This document shows, piece by piece, positions 7,306-15,580 of a stretch of 31,409 bases of DNA. Position 1 is the stretch's first letter. Each line of letters begins with the position of its first letter. Position numbers and translations under genes: made by a program. The notes beneath the pieces are model-generated. The model did not search any database, was not told the DNA's origin, and saw nothing but the letters and a program-made list of their open reading frames with translations. The DNA is from an uncultured Chloroflexota bacterium (lineage in GTDB: Bacteria > Chloroflexota > Dehalococcoidia > CAUJGQ01), in the NCBI GenBank assembly GCA_937879875.1, contig CALFMN010000199.1:1-31409 (forward strand), in the 5' to 3' direction.

Positions 7306-7761
7306 TCACGAAGATTCGTGAACGCGCGAGTCGAAGATCAGCGTCACCGGCCCATCGTTGACGAGCGCCACGCGCATCTTGGCGCCGAATTCGCCGGTCT
7401 GCGCCGGCACGCCGCGTTCGCGCAGCAGCGCCGCCGCGCGCTCGACCAGCGGCGCGGCCAAATCCGGCGGCGCCGCGGCGGTGAAGCCGGGCCGGCGGCC
7501 GTGGCGGGTGTCGCCCAGCAGCGTGAACTGGCTCACCACCAGCGCCTCGCCGGCGATCTCGGTCACGGCGCGGTTGAAGCGGCCGGCGTCGTCGGGAAAG
7601 ACGCGCACTTCGGCCAGCTTGCGGGCCGTCCAGTCGGCGTCGGCCTCGCCATCGCCCGCCGCCACGCCGAGCAGCACCAGCATGCCCCGCCCGATCGCGG
7701 CGATAACCGTGCCATCGACTTCAACGGAGGCGCTTTCGACACGCTGCAGAACGGCGCGCAT
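7306..7761 (-). CDS. dtd: D-aminoacyl-tRNA deacylase
   Basis: This encodes 151 residues from the ATG at 7761, which gives the family start MRAVLQRV. It removes D-amino acids (and glycine from tRNA-Ala) mischarged onto tRNA. SQFTLLGDTRHGRRPGF contains the conserved SQFTL motif, and NDGPVTLIFDS carries the Gly-cisPro-type motif that enforces D-chirality. Length and order fit the family. The ribosome site is weak (GAG only). Confidence 0.93.
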   Translation of the reverse strand: MRAVLQRVESASVEVDGTVIAAIGRGMLVLLGVAAGDGEADADWTARKLAEVRVFPDDAGRFNRAVTEIAGEALVVSQFTLLGDTRHGRRPGFTAAAPPDLAAPLVERAAALLRERGVPAQTGEFGAKMRVALVNDGPVTLIFDSRVHESS

Positions 7762-7860
7762 GTTCACTCGATCGCAGCCAGCGGCGAAGCACGGCGACCG
7801 CTCCGACATCCCGCGACAAGGAATGCCAGACGTGGGGCCGAAGGACCGAAGGTCTGCCGG

Positions 7861-8166
7861 CTAGTCCGCGGCGGCCGGGGCGGTCGAGCTGGTGGACGAA
7901 CCTGCCGATTCGGTGGAAGCCGGGGTGCTCGACGCGGCGGGCCTAGTCGTTTCGGTTCCGTTGGCCGCGGGCTCGCTGCCGGCGCCGTTCTTACGGCTGT
8001 CGGTGGCATACCAGCCGCTGCCCTTAAACACGATCGCCGGCGGCGTCAACAGGCGGCGGGCCTCGCCCTGGCAGACCGGGCATTCCTGCAGCGGCGGGGC
8101 GCTGAAGCCCTCGCGCTTCTCGTACTGGTGCCCGCAGGCGTTGCAGCGATAGTCGTAACGCGGCAT
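7861..8166 (-). CDS. FmdB-family zinc ribbon protein
   Basis: This encodes 101 residues from ATG 8166, with GGGAGG about 6 nt upstream. It begins MPRYDYRCNACGHQYE and continues to LQECPVCQGEARRL. The two CxxC pairs form a zinc ribbon of the FmdB/CxxC_CXXC_SSSS regulatory-protein family. The core ends at VFKGSGWYATD, the standard end of the family. An acidic, Ser/Thr/Ala-rich low-complexity tail of about 35 residues follows. The cellular role of the family is poorly known. Its promoter region carries a CIRCE-like operator, suggesting heat-shock control. Confidence 0.88.
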   Translation of the reverse strand: MPRYDYRCNACGHQYEKREGFSAPPLQECPVCQGEARRLLTPPAIVFKGSGWYATDSRKNGAGSEPAANGTETTRPAASSTPASTESAGSSTSSTAPAAAD

Positions 8167-8251
8167 CCGCGTCCTCCCTGGACCGTTCCGGTAGCTCTGG
8201 CAGCGCTGATCTGGCGGTTCGCGGCGGCTGCCGCGAGACGATTCCATGACA

Positions 8252-8280
8252 ATTCTACCCAATTTAGCACTCTGGTGCAA
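8252..8280 (-). promoter_or_regulatory. Promoter of the FmdB-family gene
   Basis: On the minus strand a TTGCAC (forward 8275-8280) and a TAGAAT (forward 8252-8257, one mismatch to TATAAT) are 17 nt apart. This sits in a locally AT-rich patch about 85 nt upstream of the gene start. The spacer and -35 lie within the CIRCE-like element. Confidence 0.55.
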
Positions 8281-8290
8281 CCTGTGCTAA
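8264..8290. promoter_or_regulatory. CIRCE-like element (HrcA operator)
   Basis: The left arm TTAGCACTC (8264-8272) is identical to the CIRCE consensus. Exactly 9 nt follow, then CTGTGCTAA (8282-8290), which matches the consensus right arm GAGTGCTAA at 7 of 9 positions. The 9-9-9 geometry is that of the inverted repeat bound by the heat-shock repressor HrcA. It overlaps the leftward promoter of the FmdB-family gene. It also lies upstream of rpsB, but further from that gene's likely promoter. Confidence 0.7.
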
Positions 8291-8322
8291 TAAATGAGAG
8301 CCTTGATACACAGTTGGTCGGC

Positions 8323-8351
8323 TTGCCCGCTCTGCCTGCCCGTGGTAGTCT
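8323..8351 (+). promoter_or_regulatory. Candidate rpsB operon promoter
   Basis: TTGCCC (8323-8328) and TAGTCT (8346-8351) are 17 nt apart, just downstream of the divergent promoter region. The implied transcript has a leader of roughly 120 nt before the rpsB start. The -10 is weak (3 of 6). Confidence 0.3.
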
Positions 8352-8481
8352 AAGGGTCGAAAACACACCGAACAGCGGGCGTCTGCCGCAGCGCCGTGAT
8401 GGCCTGCGGCAAATTTGCGGCGCCTTGGAGGGCGGCGCGGCCGTGTCCCGGCGGCGTCGCGTGAGCGAGAGGAAGCGCAGC

Positions 8482-9306
8482 GTGCCCCCACAAATTTCGA
8501 TGAAGCAACTGCTCGAGGCCGGCGTGCACTTCGGCCACCAGACGCGCCGCTGGGATCCGCGCATGCGGCGCTTTATCTTCACCGAGCGCAACGGCATCCA
8601 CATCCTCGACCTGCAGCAGACCGTGACGCGGCTCAATGTGGCCTACGACTTCGTGCGCGATCTGGTCGCCGGCGGCGGCACGCTGCTCTTTGTCGGCACC
8701 AAAAAGCAGGCGCAGGAGGCGATCGAGGCCGAGGCGCGCCGCTGCCATATGCCCTTCGTCAACAACCGCTGGCTGGGCGGCACGCTGACCAACTTCCAGA
8801 CGATCCAGTCGCGCATCGACCATCTCGTGCGCCTCGAAGAGGCGAAGGCCCGCGGCGAGTTCGACCGGCTGCCCAAGAAGGAGATCGGCCAGCTCGACGA
8901 AGAGATCGAGCGGCTGAACCGGCACTTTGGCGGCGTCAAGGAGATGACCCGTCTGCCCGCCGCGCTGTTCATCGTGGATACGCCCAAAGAGCACATCGCC
9001 ATCACCGAGGCGGTGCGGCTCGGCGTCCCCATCGTCGCCATGTGCGACACCAACAGCAACCCGGACGTGATCGACTATCCCATCCCCTCGAACGACGACG
9101 CGATCCGCGCGGTCAAGCTGATCACCGGCCGGCTCGCCGACGCCGTGCTCGAAGGCGCGCAGGCGCGCGAGTACGCCGAGCAGGAAGGGCTCTCCGCCAA
9201 TCTGGAGGGCATGGACGTCAGCGCCACCTTCAGCGCCTCGCCCGACGAAGAGCCGCCCGCGCCGGCGGACGCGGAAGAAGCATCGAGCGCGCCGAGCGAG
9301 TCGTAG
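8482..9306 (+). CDS. rpsB: 30S ribosomal protein S2
   Basis: This encodes 274 residues from GTG 8482, with AGAGGA 8 nt upstream; an ATG at 8500 would remove six residues. The conserved segments are MKQLLEAGVHFGHQTRRW, FVGTKKQAQEAIEAEA, VNNRWLGGTLTNFQT, ALFIVDTPKEHIAITEA and CDTNSNPDVIDYPIP. The protein has an acidic Ala/Pro/Ser-rich C-terminal tail of about 40 residues. It is the first gene of the conserved rpsB-tsf-pyrH-frr cluster, and the region upstream holds its promoter. Confidence 0.96.
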   Translation: MPPQISMKQLLEAGVHFGHQTRRWDPRMRRFIFTERNGIHILDLQQTVTRLNVAYDFVRDLVAGGGTLLFVGTKKQAQEAIEAEARRCHMPFVNNRWLGGTLTNFQTIQSRIDHLVRLEEAKARGEFDRLPKKEIGQLDEEIERLNRHFGGVKEMTRLPAALFIVDTPKEHIAITEAVRLGVPIVAMCDTNSNPDVIDYPIPSNDDAIRAVKLITGRLADAVLEGAQAREYAEQEGLSANLEGMDVSATFSASPDEEPPAPADAEEASSAPSES

Positions 9307-9460
9307 CGGCGCCGATTGCAGAACAGGCGCATCCCGCGCGGATGGCACGAGCCGCGCTCGCGCGGCAAGACGTGCGCGGATGGGCCGGCGTGTGGCTTGC
9401 AACGTGCCCCGGCAGGCGCCATGCACGGCCACGCGGCGGACTGGAGAGGAAACGAGAGCG

Positions 9461-9982
9461 ATGGCAGTTTCGCCCGACATGGTCAAAAGGCTGCGCGATG
9501 AAAGCGGCGCCGGCGTGATGGCCTGCAAGAAGGCGTTGGAGAAGGCCGAGGCCGAGGAGCTGAGCGGCGACGCGCAGTGGAAACGCGCCATCCAGATCCT
9601 TGAAGAAGAGGGCGCCGAGAAGATGGCGCACCGCCAGGATCGCGAGGCGTCGCAGGGGCTGATCGAAACCTACGTCCACGGCGGCCGCATCGGCGTGCTG
9701 GTCGAGTTGAACTGCGAGACAGATTTCGTCGCCCGCAACGAGGCGTTTCGTACGCTCGCGCACGACGTGGCCCTGCAGATCGCCTCGATGAACCCGCAGT
9801 ATCTCGATGCGCAGGAGATTCCGGCAGGCGAGGAGGGCAGACCGGAGGAAGTGGCGCTGCTCAGCCAGCCGTTCATCCGCGACTCCGGCCGCACGATCGG
9901 TGATCTCGTCTCCGAGGTCAGCCGCACCACGGGCGAAGTCGTGCGCGTGCGCCGCTTCCAACGCTACGAGCTGGGGCAGTAG
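9461..9982 (+). CDS. tsf: Elongation factor Ts (short form)
   Basis: This encodes 173 residues from ATG 9461, with a GGAGAGGA purine stretch upstream. It is the guanine-nucleotide exchange factor of EF-Tu. The N-terminal UBA-like domain has VKRLRDESGAGVMACKKAL, and the core has VELNCETDFVARNEAF, the EF-Tu contact. It ends soon after TIGDLVSEVSRTTGE. It therefore lacks the second half of the long proteobacterial form and matches the compact Thermus/cyanobacterial type. It follows rpsB by 154 nt. Its stop codon is followed at once by heptad repeats. Confidence 0.95.
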   Translation: MAVSPDMVKRLRDESGAGVMACKKALEKAEAEELSGDAQWKRAIQILEEEGAEKMAHRQDREASQGLIETYVHGGRIGVLVELNCETDFVARNEAFRTLAHDVALQIASMNPQYLDAQEIPAGEEGRPEEVALLSQPFIRDSGRTIGDLVSEVSRTTGEVVRVRRFQRYELGQ

Positions 9983-10009
9983 GGAGCGGGCAGTGGGCAG
10001 CAGGGGATT
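9982..10009. repeat. Heptad repeat after tsf
   Basis: The units GGGAGCG, GGCAGTG, GGCAGCA and GGGGATT run in strict 7-nt phase, starting at the last base of the tsf stop codon. The first three are close variants of one unit. Confidence 0.6.
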
Positions 10010-10071
10010 GCGGCGGATCGGCGGGCGCGCAGGCGCAGTTGCGGCGCGCTTCAGCCTTGCGGACGCCGTTG

Positions 10072-10110
10072 GTCGCGGCGCAGCCGCGACGGGCCGTTCG
10101 CGAACGGCCC
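10072..10110. repeat. Two adjacent palindromes between tsf and pyrH
   Basis: GTCGCGGC/GCCGCGAC with a 3-nt loop (10072-10090) is followed directly by a 20-bp perfect palindrome, 10091-10110 (GGGCCGTTCG and its complement). No T-run follows, so a simple terminator is unlikely. They could be an attenuator, an RNA-processing site or a repeat element. Confidence 0.6.
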
Positions 10111-10124
10111 CTACCGGCCAGTTT

Positions 10125-10159
10125 CCTACGCCCTACGCCCTTCGCCCTACGCCCTTCCC
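10125..10159. repeat. Heptad repeat upstream of pyrH (CCTACGC, 5 units)
   Basis: The units CCTACGC, CCTACGC, CCTTCGC, CCTACGC and CCTTCCC fill 35 bp and end 12 nt before the pyrH start. The last unit pairs with GAAGGG, which overlaps the pyrH ribosome site. Confidence 0.85.
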
Positions 10160-10171
10160 GAAGGGATGACG

Positions 10172-10927
10172 ATGGCCAAGCCTGCCTACCGACGCATTGT
10201 GCTGAAGCTGAGCGGCGAGGCCTTTCGCGGCGACGCGGCCTACGGCATCGACAATGAGGTGCTGCGCCTGATCGCCCGCCAGATCCAGAACGCCGCCAGC
10301 GTCGAGATGCAGATCGCGATCGTCGTCGGCGGCGGCAACATCTGGCGCGGCGCCGCGGCCAGCGAAGCCGGCATGGAGCGCGCCACCGCCGACTACGCCG
10401 GCATGCTCGCCACCGTGATCAATGCGCTCGCGCTGCAGTCCGAGCTGGAGAAGATCGGCCTCGTCGTGCGCACGCAGACAGCGATCAACATCGCCCAGGT
10501 CGCCGAGCCATACATCTACCGCCGCGCGATCCGCCACCTGGAGAAGGGGCGGATCGTGATCTTCGCCGCCGGCACGGGCAATCCCTACATGTCCACCGAC
10601 ACCGCCGCCGCCCTGCGCGCCGTCGAGATCGGCGCCGAAGTGCTGTTGATGGCGAAGAACCGCGTGGACGGTGTGTACGAAGCGGACCCCAGCAAAGTGC
10701 CGGAGGCGCGCAAGTTCCAGCGCGTAAGCTACAGTGAAGCTCTGGCGCGGCGCCTCGCCGTGATGGACAGCACGGCGCTCGCCCTGTGCATGGAGAACGA
10801 GCTGCCGATCATCGTCTTCGACCTGGCCGCCGAGCGCAGCATCGAGCGCGCCGTGGCCGGCGAGCAGATCGGCACCTTCGTCGGCGGCAGAGAGACGGTG
10901 CTCGTCGGAGGCAGCCCCGTGGCGTAG
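10172..10927 (+). CDS. pyrH: UMP kinase
   Basis: This encodes 251 residues. ATG 10172 is preferred over ATG 10166 because the GAAGGG site is then 6 nt away rather than adjacent. It phosphorylates UMP to UDP and belongs to the amino-acid-kinase fold. Motifs are RIVLKLSGEAF, IVVGGGNIWRG, FAAGTGNPYMSTDTAAALRA and NRVDGVYEADP. Length and order are normal. It is preceded by palindromes and a heptad array rather than a tight junction with tsf. Confidence 0.96.
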   Translation: MAKPAYRRIVLKLSGEAFRGDAAYGIDNEVLRLIARQIQNAASVEMQIAIVVGGGNIWRGAAASEAGMERATADYAGMLATVINALALQSELEKIGLVVRTQTAINIAQVAEPYIYRRAIRHLEKGRIVIFAAGTGNPYMSTDTAAALRAVEIGAEVLLMAKNRVDGVYEADPSKVPEARKFQRVSYSEALARRLAVMDSTALALCMENELPIIVFDLAAERSIERAVAGEQIGTFVGGRETVLVGGSPVA

Positions 10928-10970
10928 CCTGACTGCGGGTGCCTGTGCAGCAAGCCGAACGAGGTGCAGT

Positions 10971-11528
10971 GTGATTCAGGATGTGATAGCCACCGCCAAA
11001 GATCACATGGGCAAGACGGTAGAGGCGACGCGGCGCGAGCTGGCTTCGATCCGCTCCGGCCGCGCCAGCCCCGGCCTGGTCGAGCACGTGCGCGTCGAGC
11101 TGCACGGCGTGCCCACGCCGATCACGCACATGGCCACGGTCAACGCGCCGGAAGCGCGCCTGTTGACGATCCAGCCCTGGGACCGCGGCACGCTCGGCCT
11201 GATCGAGAAGGCGATCCAGAAGTCCGACCTCGGCCTCAACCCCAGCAACGACGGCGCGATGATCCGCCTGCCGATCCCGCCGCTCAACGAGCAGCGCCGC
11301 AAAGAACTGGTCAAGATGGTGCATGCCCGCGTCGAAGAGGGGCGCGTGGCCGTGCGCAACATTCGCCGCGACGCTTCGGACGGCATCAAGAAGCTGGAGC
11401 GCAACAAAGAGGTTTCCGCCGACGAGGCGCGCCGCGCCCAGGATCAGCTGCAGAAGCTGACCGATGGCACGGTCGGCGAAGTCGATAAATTGGGCCAGCA
11501 GAAGGAACAGGAGCTGCTCGAAGTCTGA
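10971..11528 (+). CDS. frr: Ribosome recycling factor
   Basis: This encodes 185 residues from GTG 10971, with GAGG upstream. With EF-G it splits post-termination ribosomes. Signature segments are IRSGRASPGLVEHVRVE, ITHMATVNAPEARLLTIQPWD, DLGLNPSNDG, IRLPIPPLNEQRRKELVK and the C-terminal helix KKLERNKEVSADEARRAQD. Its TGA overlaps the uppS ATG by one base (TGATG at 11526-11530), indicating translational coupling. Confidence 0.96.
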   Translation: MIQDVIATAKDHMGKTVEATRRELASIRSGRASPGLVEHVRVELHGVPTPITHMATVNAPEARLLTIQPWDRGTLGLIEKAIQKSDLGLNPSNDGAMIRLPIPPLNEQRRKELVKMVHARVEEGRVAVRNIRRDASDGIKKLERNKEVSADEARRAQDQLQKLTDGTVGEVDKLGQQKEQELLEV

Positions 11529-12358
11529 TGCGCTCCACCGCGGCGCCCAGCAACGGCACCCGGCCGGCAGACGCCAGCAGCGATCCGTCCGCGGCTGCCG
11601 GCGCGGCCGAGCCGTGGGCGGCGACGGCCGCTCGCCGCGCGGGCGATCCTGTGCCGCGCCATGTCGCCATAATCATGGACGGCAACGGCCGCTGGGCGAA
11701 GCAGCGCGGCCTCTCGCGCAAGGCCGGCCACGACGCGGGCGCCGAGAACCTGCGCCGTGTGATCCGGCACATGGCCGAGGCCGGCGTCGAGTATCTGACG
11801 CTGTACGCATTCTCCACCGAGAACTGGGGCCGGCCGAAGCAGGAGGTGGGCTGGCTGCTGCGTATGCCCGGCCGCTTCATTAAGCGCGAGCTGCGCGAAC
11901 TGCACGAGAACGGCATCCGCGTGCGCCACCTCGGCCGCCTGGACCGGCTCTCGCGCTCGCTGCAGAAGCAGGTGCGCGAGGCCGAGGAGTTGACCGCCGG
12001 CAACGCGCGCATGACGGTCTGTATCGCCTTCAACTACGGCGGCCGCGCCGAGATCGTCGACGCCGTGCGTGCGCTCGTGGCCGACGGCATGCCGGCCGGG
12101 CACATCGACGAAGACGCGATCGCCGCGCGGCTCTACACCGCCGGGCTGCCGGACCCGGACCTGATCGTGCGCACCGCGGGCGAGATGCGGCTCTCCAACT
12201 TTCTGATGTGGCAGAGCGCCTATAGCGAATACTACGTCTCCGACGCCTACTGGCCCGACTTCGACGAACGCGAAGTCGACCGCGCCCTCACCGCCTTCGG
12301 CAGCCGCAACCGCCGTTTCGGCCGCACGCCCGAGCAGGAAGCCGGCGAGCAAGGGTAG
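11528..12358 (+). CDS. uppS: Isoprenyl transferase (undecaprenyl diphosphate synthase)
   Basis: This encodes 276 residues. This cis-prenyltransferase builds the C55 lipid carrier for cell-wall and glycan synthesis. VAIIMDGNGRWAKQRG holds the catalytic Asp at about residue 51. Later segments are LYAFSTENWGRPKQEV, CIAFNYGGRAEIVDAV and PDPDLIVRTAGEMRLSNFL. The first 42 residues are a low-complexity Ala/Ser/Pro extension before the conserved domain. A later start is possible, but the overlap with frr supports ATG 11528. Confidence 0.95.
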   Translation: MRSTAAPSNGTRPADASSDPSAAAGAAEPWAATAARRAGDPVPRHVAIIMDGNGRWAKQRGLSRKAGHDAGAENLRRVIRHMAEAGVEYLTLYAFSTENWGRPKQEVGWLLRMPGRFIKRELRELHENGIRVRHLGRLDRLSRSLQKQVREAEELTAGNARMTVCIAFNYGGRAEIVDAVRALVADGMPAGHIDEDAIAARLYTAGLPDPDLIVRTAGEMRLSNFLMWQSAYSEYYVSDAYWPDFDEREVDRALTAFGSRNRRFGRTPEQEAGEQG

Positions 12359-12362
12359 CCGC

Positions 12363-13160
12363 GTGCTGCTGCCCCGCCTGCTCACCGCGGCGATCGGCCT
12401 GCCCATCGTCATCGCGCTGGTGCTGATCGGCGGCGTGCCGTTCGCCGTGGCGCTCGCGCTCGTGCTGGCCGTCGCCACGATCGAGTTCTGCCAGGCCGCC
12501 GGCCACGGCGCCCGCGAGCCGGAGACGTGGCTTGGCGCGGCGCTGACCGCTGCGCTCGTGCCGGCGGCGTACGGCCATGCCGACCTGCGCGCGGCGATCC
12601 TCGTCGCGGCAGTTGCGCTGCCTTTGCTGGCGGCCGTGGCGCGGGCGGATGTGACGCCCGATCCGCGGCCGCCGATCTGGCTGGTGCTGCCAGCGGCGAT
12701 GCTCTGGATCGGCTGGTTGGGGCTGCACCTGCTGCTGGTGCGCCGGCTGACGCAGGGCGGGCGCTGGCTGCTGCTGCTCTTGCTCGGCGTCTTCGCCACC
12801 GACAGCGGCGCCTACGCCATCGGCCGGCTGCTGGGCCGGCACAAGCTCGCGCCGCGCGTCAGTCCGGCCAAGACGGTCGAGGGCGCGATCGGCGGTCTGC
12901 TCTGCGCCGTGGGGTCAACGGTGGCGCTGGACTATCTGCTCGACCTGCCGCATAAGCCGATACTGATCGTGTTGCTTGGTGCAGCGGCCGGCCTCGCGGC
13001 CCAACTGGGCGACCTGGCCGAATCGGCGGTCAAGCGGCGGCTCGGAGTAAAGGACATGGGCCGTCTCTTTCCCGGTCATGGCGGTATGCTCGACCGGTTA
13101 GACAGCATTCTGTTCGCGGGTGCGGTGCTATACTACGTGGTGCGATGGGCGATTCTGTGA
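12363..13160 (+). CDS. cdsA: Phosphatidate cytidylyltransferase
   Basis: This encodes 265 residues from GTG 12363, 4 nt after uppS. It makes CDP-diacylglycerol from phosphatidate and CTP in the membrane. Most of the protein is hydrophobic, with about eight membrane segments. The C-terminal signature SAVKRRLGVKDMGRLFPGHG followed by GMLDRLD fits the CDP-alcohol cytidylyltransferase pattern. Its end overlaps the dxr start by 16 nt. Confidence 0.95.
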   Translation: MLLPRLLTAAIGLPIVIALVLIGGVPFAVALALVLAVATIEFCQAAGHGAREPETWLGAALTAALVPAAYGHADLRAAILVAAVALPLLAAVARADVTPDPRPPIWLVLPAAMLWIGWLGLHLLLVRRLTQGGRWLLLLLLGVFATDSGAYAIGRLLGRHKLAPRVSPAKTVEGAIGGLLCAVGSTVALDYLLDLPHKPILIVLLGAAAGLAAQLGDLAESAVKRRLGVKDMGRLFPGHGGMLDRLDSILFAGAVLYYVVRWAIL

Positions 13161-14323
13161 CGGGCGTCGCAATCCTCGGGTGCACGGGCTCGATCGGGAC
13201 GCAGTCACTGGATGTGCTCGGCGACCTGCGCGATCGCTTCCGCGTCGTCGGCCTCGCCGCCGGCCGCAACCTCTCCCTCTTCCAGCAGCAGATTCAGGAC
13301 TGGCAGCCGGCGCTCGTCGCCTGCGAGCGCGCCGCGGACCACGCCGCCGTCAAGCCCGGTCCGGCAAAATGGGCGACGCTCAACGAGATCGCCACGCACC
13401 CCGATGTCGCGATCGTGATCGTCGCCACGACCGGCAAGATCGGCCTCGCGCCCGCGTTGGCCGCGCTACGCGCCGGCAAGGCGGTGGCGCTCGCCAACAA
13501 AGAGGCGCTGATCATGGCCGGCGGCCTGCTGCAAGAGGCCGCGGCGGCCGGCGGCGGCAGCCTGCGGCCGGTGGACAGCGAGCACAGCGCGATCTGGCAG
13601 TGCCTCTGGGGCGAGCGGCCGCAGGACGTGAGCCGGCTGATCCTCACCGCCTCGGGCGGCGCCTTCCGTGACCGCCCGCTCGACGAGCTGCGCACGGTCA
13701 CGCCGGAGCAGGCGCTGCGCCACCCGACCTGGCAGATGGGGCGCAAGATCACGGTCGACTGCGCCACGCTGTTCAACAAGGGGCTCGAAGCGATCGAGGC
13801 GCGCTTCTTGTTCGACGTACCGCTGGAGCGCGTCGCCATCGTCATGCACCGCGAGAGCATCGTGCATTCGCTGGTCGAGTTCGCGGATGGCGCGGTGAAG
13901 GCCCAGCTCGGCCTGCCGGACATGCGCCTGCCGATCCAGCTTGCGTTGACCTACCCCGAACGCCTGCCGGTACACGGCGCGAAGCTGTTGGACCTCGCCG
14001 CGGCCGGCACGCTGCATTTCGAGCCGCTGGATATGGAACGGTTGCCCTGCCTGCGCCTCGCGCTCGAAGCCGGGCGGCGCGGCGGCACGTTTCCTGCCGT
14101 GCTCGCCGCCGCGGACGAGGTCGCGGTCGCAAGTTTTCTCGCCGGTCAGATCGGCTTCACCGAGATCGCCGGCGTGATCGACGACACACTGAGCGCACAC
14201 ACGCCGGGCGCGACGACGGATCTCGCCGCTATTCTCGAAGCGGACGGCTGGGCGCGCCAGCATGCGGCGCAGCAGATCCGCACCCTCGCCGACCTGGCAG
14301 AGTCGCGCTCGCTCGCGTTGTAG
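13145..14323 (+). CDS. dxr: 1-deoxy-D-xylulose-5-phosphate reductoisomerase
   Basis: This encodes 392 residues from ATG 13145; a GTG at 13157 is the alternative. It is the first committed step of the MEP isoprenoid pathway and supplies precursors for uppS next door. It has an NADPH-binding GCTGSIG near residue 12, then ALANKEALIMAG, metal and substrate residues in PVDSEHSAIWQC, ASGGAFRD, HPTWQMGRKITVDCATLFNK and a C-terminal helical domain. It uses NADPH and a divalent metal. Confidence 0.96.
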   Translation: MGDSVTGVAILGCTGSIGTQSLDVLGDLRDRFRVVGLAAGRNLSLFQQQIQDWQPALVACERAADHAAVKPGPAKWATLNEIATHPDVAIVIVATTGKIGLAPALAALRAGKAVALANKEALIMAGGLLQEAAAAGGGSLRPVDSEHSAIWQCLWGERPQDVSRLILTASGGAFRDRPLDELRTVTPEQALRHPTWQMGRKITVDCATLFNKGLEAIEARFLFDVPLERVAIVMHRESIVHSLVEFADGAVKAQLGLPDMRLPIQLALTYPERLPVHGAKLLDLAAAGTLHFEPLDMERLPCLRLALEAGRRGGTFPAVLAAADEVAVASFLAGQIGFTEIAGVIDDTLSAHTPGATTDLAAILEADGWARQHAAQQIRTLADLAESRSLAL

Positions 14324-14345
14324 CGCACCGGGATAACGCATTCGC

Positions 14346-15572
14346 ATGTTGACCACACTCTTCGACTCGATCGTGCCGTTCGCCGGCATTCTCGTGCTGC
14401 TGGTGGTGCTGCACGAGATCGGGCACTTCGTTACGGCCAAGCTCGCCGGTGTCGAAGTGCTGGAGTTCGGCATCGGCTACCCGCCGCGCCTCTGGGGCAA
14501 GAAGATCGGCGAGACGGAGTACACGATCAACGCGCTGCCCTTGGGCGGCTTCGTTCGCATGCTCGGCGAAACCGACGCGGAAGAGGTGAATACGGCCGAA
14601 CAGGGCCAACGCGTCGGCGCGATGAACACGCGCGCCTCGGTGCGCGCGGGCGTCGACAACCCGCGCACGCTGGCGGCCAAGCCGCCGGGCATCCGCATCA
14701 TCGTGCTGTTTGCCGGCGTATTCATCAACGCGCTGCTGCCGGTCGTCTTCTTCTCGATCAACTACATGGTGCCGCAGCATATCTCGATCGAAGGCGCGAA
14801 GATCGAGCACGTCTCGCCCAATACGCCCGCGGAACGCGCGGGCCTGCAGCCCGGAGACATCATCCTCTCGATCGACGGCCGCAAGGTGGAGAACATCGGC
14901 GACGTGTCCAGGCTGATCCAGCTCAACCAGGGCACAACGATGGACTGGCAGATCCGCCGCAGCGGCCAGGTGATGGACGTGCATCCCTACGCACGCTGGT
15001 CGGTGCCGAACGAGAAAGACCCGGACACCGGCCAGATCGTGAAGCAGGGACCGACGGGCATCAAGATCGGCCCCGTGCGGAGCTGCCAGGTCTTCAGTCC
15101 CGACGGCAGGCGAGCGCTTTGCCCCGACAACCTCTACACGAAGGTCGAGTCGTACAACCCGATCGCCGCGATCGGCTACGGCCTGCGCGATACGTACGAC
15201 ACGATGGTGCTGGTCAAGAACCAGGTCGTGAGCTGGTTCGCCTCGCGCAGCGCTCCCACCGTGCAGGGGCCGGTCGGCATCGCGCAGGCCACCGGACAGA
15301 TCGTCAAAGAGGCGGGCTGGGTCTCGCTGCTGAACCTGGCGGCGCTGCTCAGTATCAACCTGGCGATCGTGAATGCGCTGCCGCTGCCGATGCTGGACGG
15401 CGGGCGCGTGCTCTTCGTGGTGATCGAGCTGCTGCGCCGCGGCAAGCGCATCGCGCCGGAGAAAGAGGCGCTGGTGCACCTCGTCGGCTTCGCGCTGCTG
15501 GTCACGTTCGTGATCGCGATCACCTTCGTGGACATCATGCGCATCGCCAACGGCGACAGCGTGGTGAAGTAG
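14346..15572 (+). CDS. rseP: Site-2 intramembrane metalloprotease (RseP/RasP family)
   Basis: This encodes 408 residues. Family members cleave anti-sigma factors or signal-peptide remnants inside the membrane. The first helix carries HEIGH at residues 23-27 (zinc ligands and catalytic Glu), followed by EFGIGYPPRLWG. A second helix near IRIIVLFAGVFINALLPVVFF precedes a PDZ domain (VSPNTPAERAGLQPGDIILS). The C-terminal PLPMLDGGRVLF provides the third ligand Asp. Gene order after dxr is the classical one. Confidence 0.94.
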   Translation: MLTTLFDSIVPFAGILVLLVVLHEIGHFVTAKLAGVEVLEFGIGYPPRLWGKKIGETEYTINALPLGGFVRMLGETDAEEVNTAEQGQRVGAMNTRASVRAGVDNPRTLAAKPPGIRIIVLFAGVFINALLPVVFFSINYMVPQHISIEGAKIEHVSPNTPAERAGLQPGDIILSIDGRKVENIGDVSRLIQLNQGTTMDWQIRRSGQVMDVHPYARWSVPNEKDPDTGQIVKQGPTGIKIGPVRSCQVFSPDGRRALCPDNLYTKVESYNPIAAIGYGLRDTYDTMVLVKNQVVSWFASRSAPTVQGPVGIAQATGQIVKEAGWVSLLNLAALLSINLAIVNALPLPMLDGGRVLFVVIELLRRGKRIAPEKEALVHLVGFALLVTFVIAITFVDIMRIANGDSVVK

Positions 15573-15580
15573 CGGGCTGT

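Noticed and set aside
7303..8481. Open frame extending rpsB upstream by almost 400 codons
   Set aside because: It is the antisense of dtd and the zinc ribbon gene; the real S2 protein starts at 8482.
8358..8481. Ribosomal-protein leader RNA upstream of rpsB
   Set aside because: I could not draw a known S2 leader structure; the length alone is not evidence.
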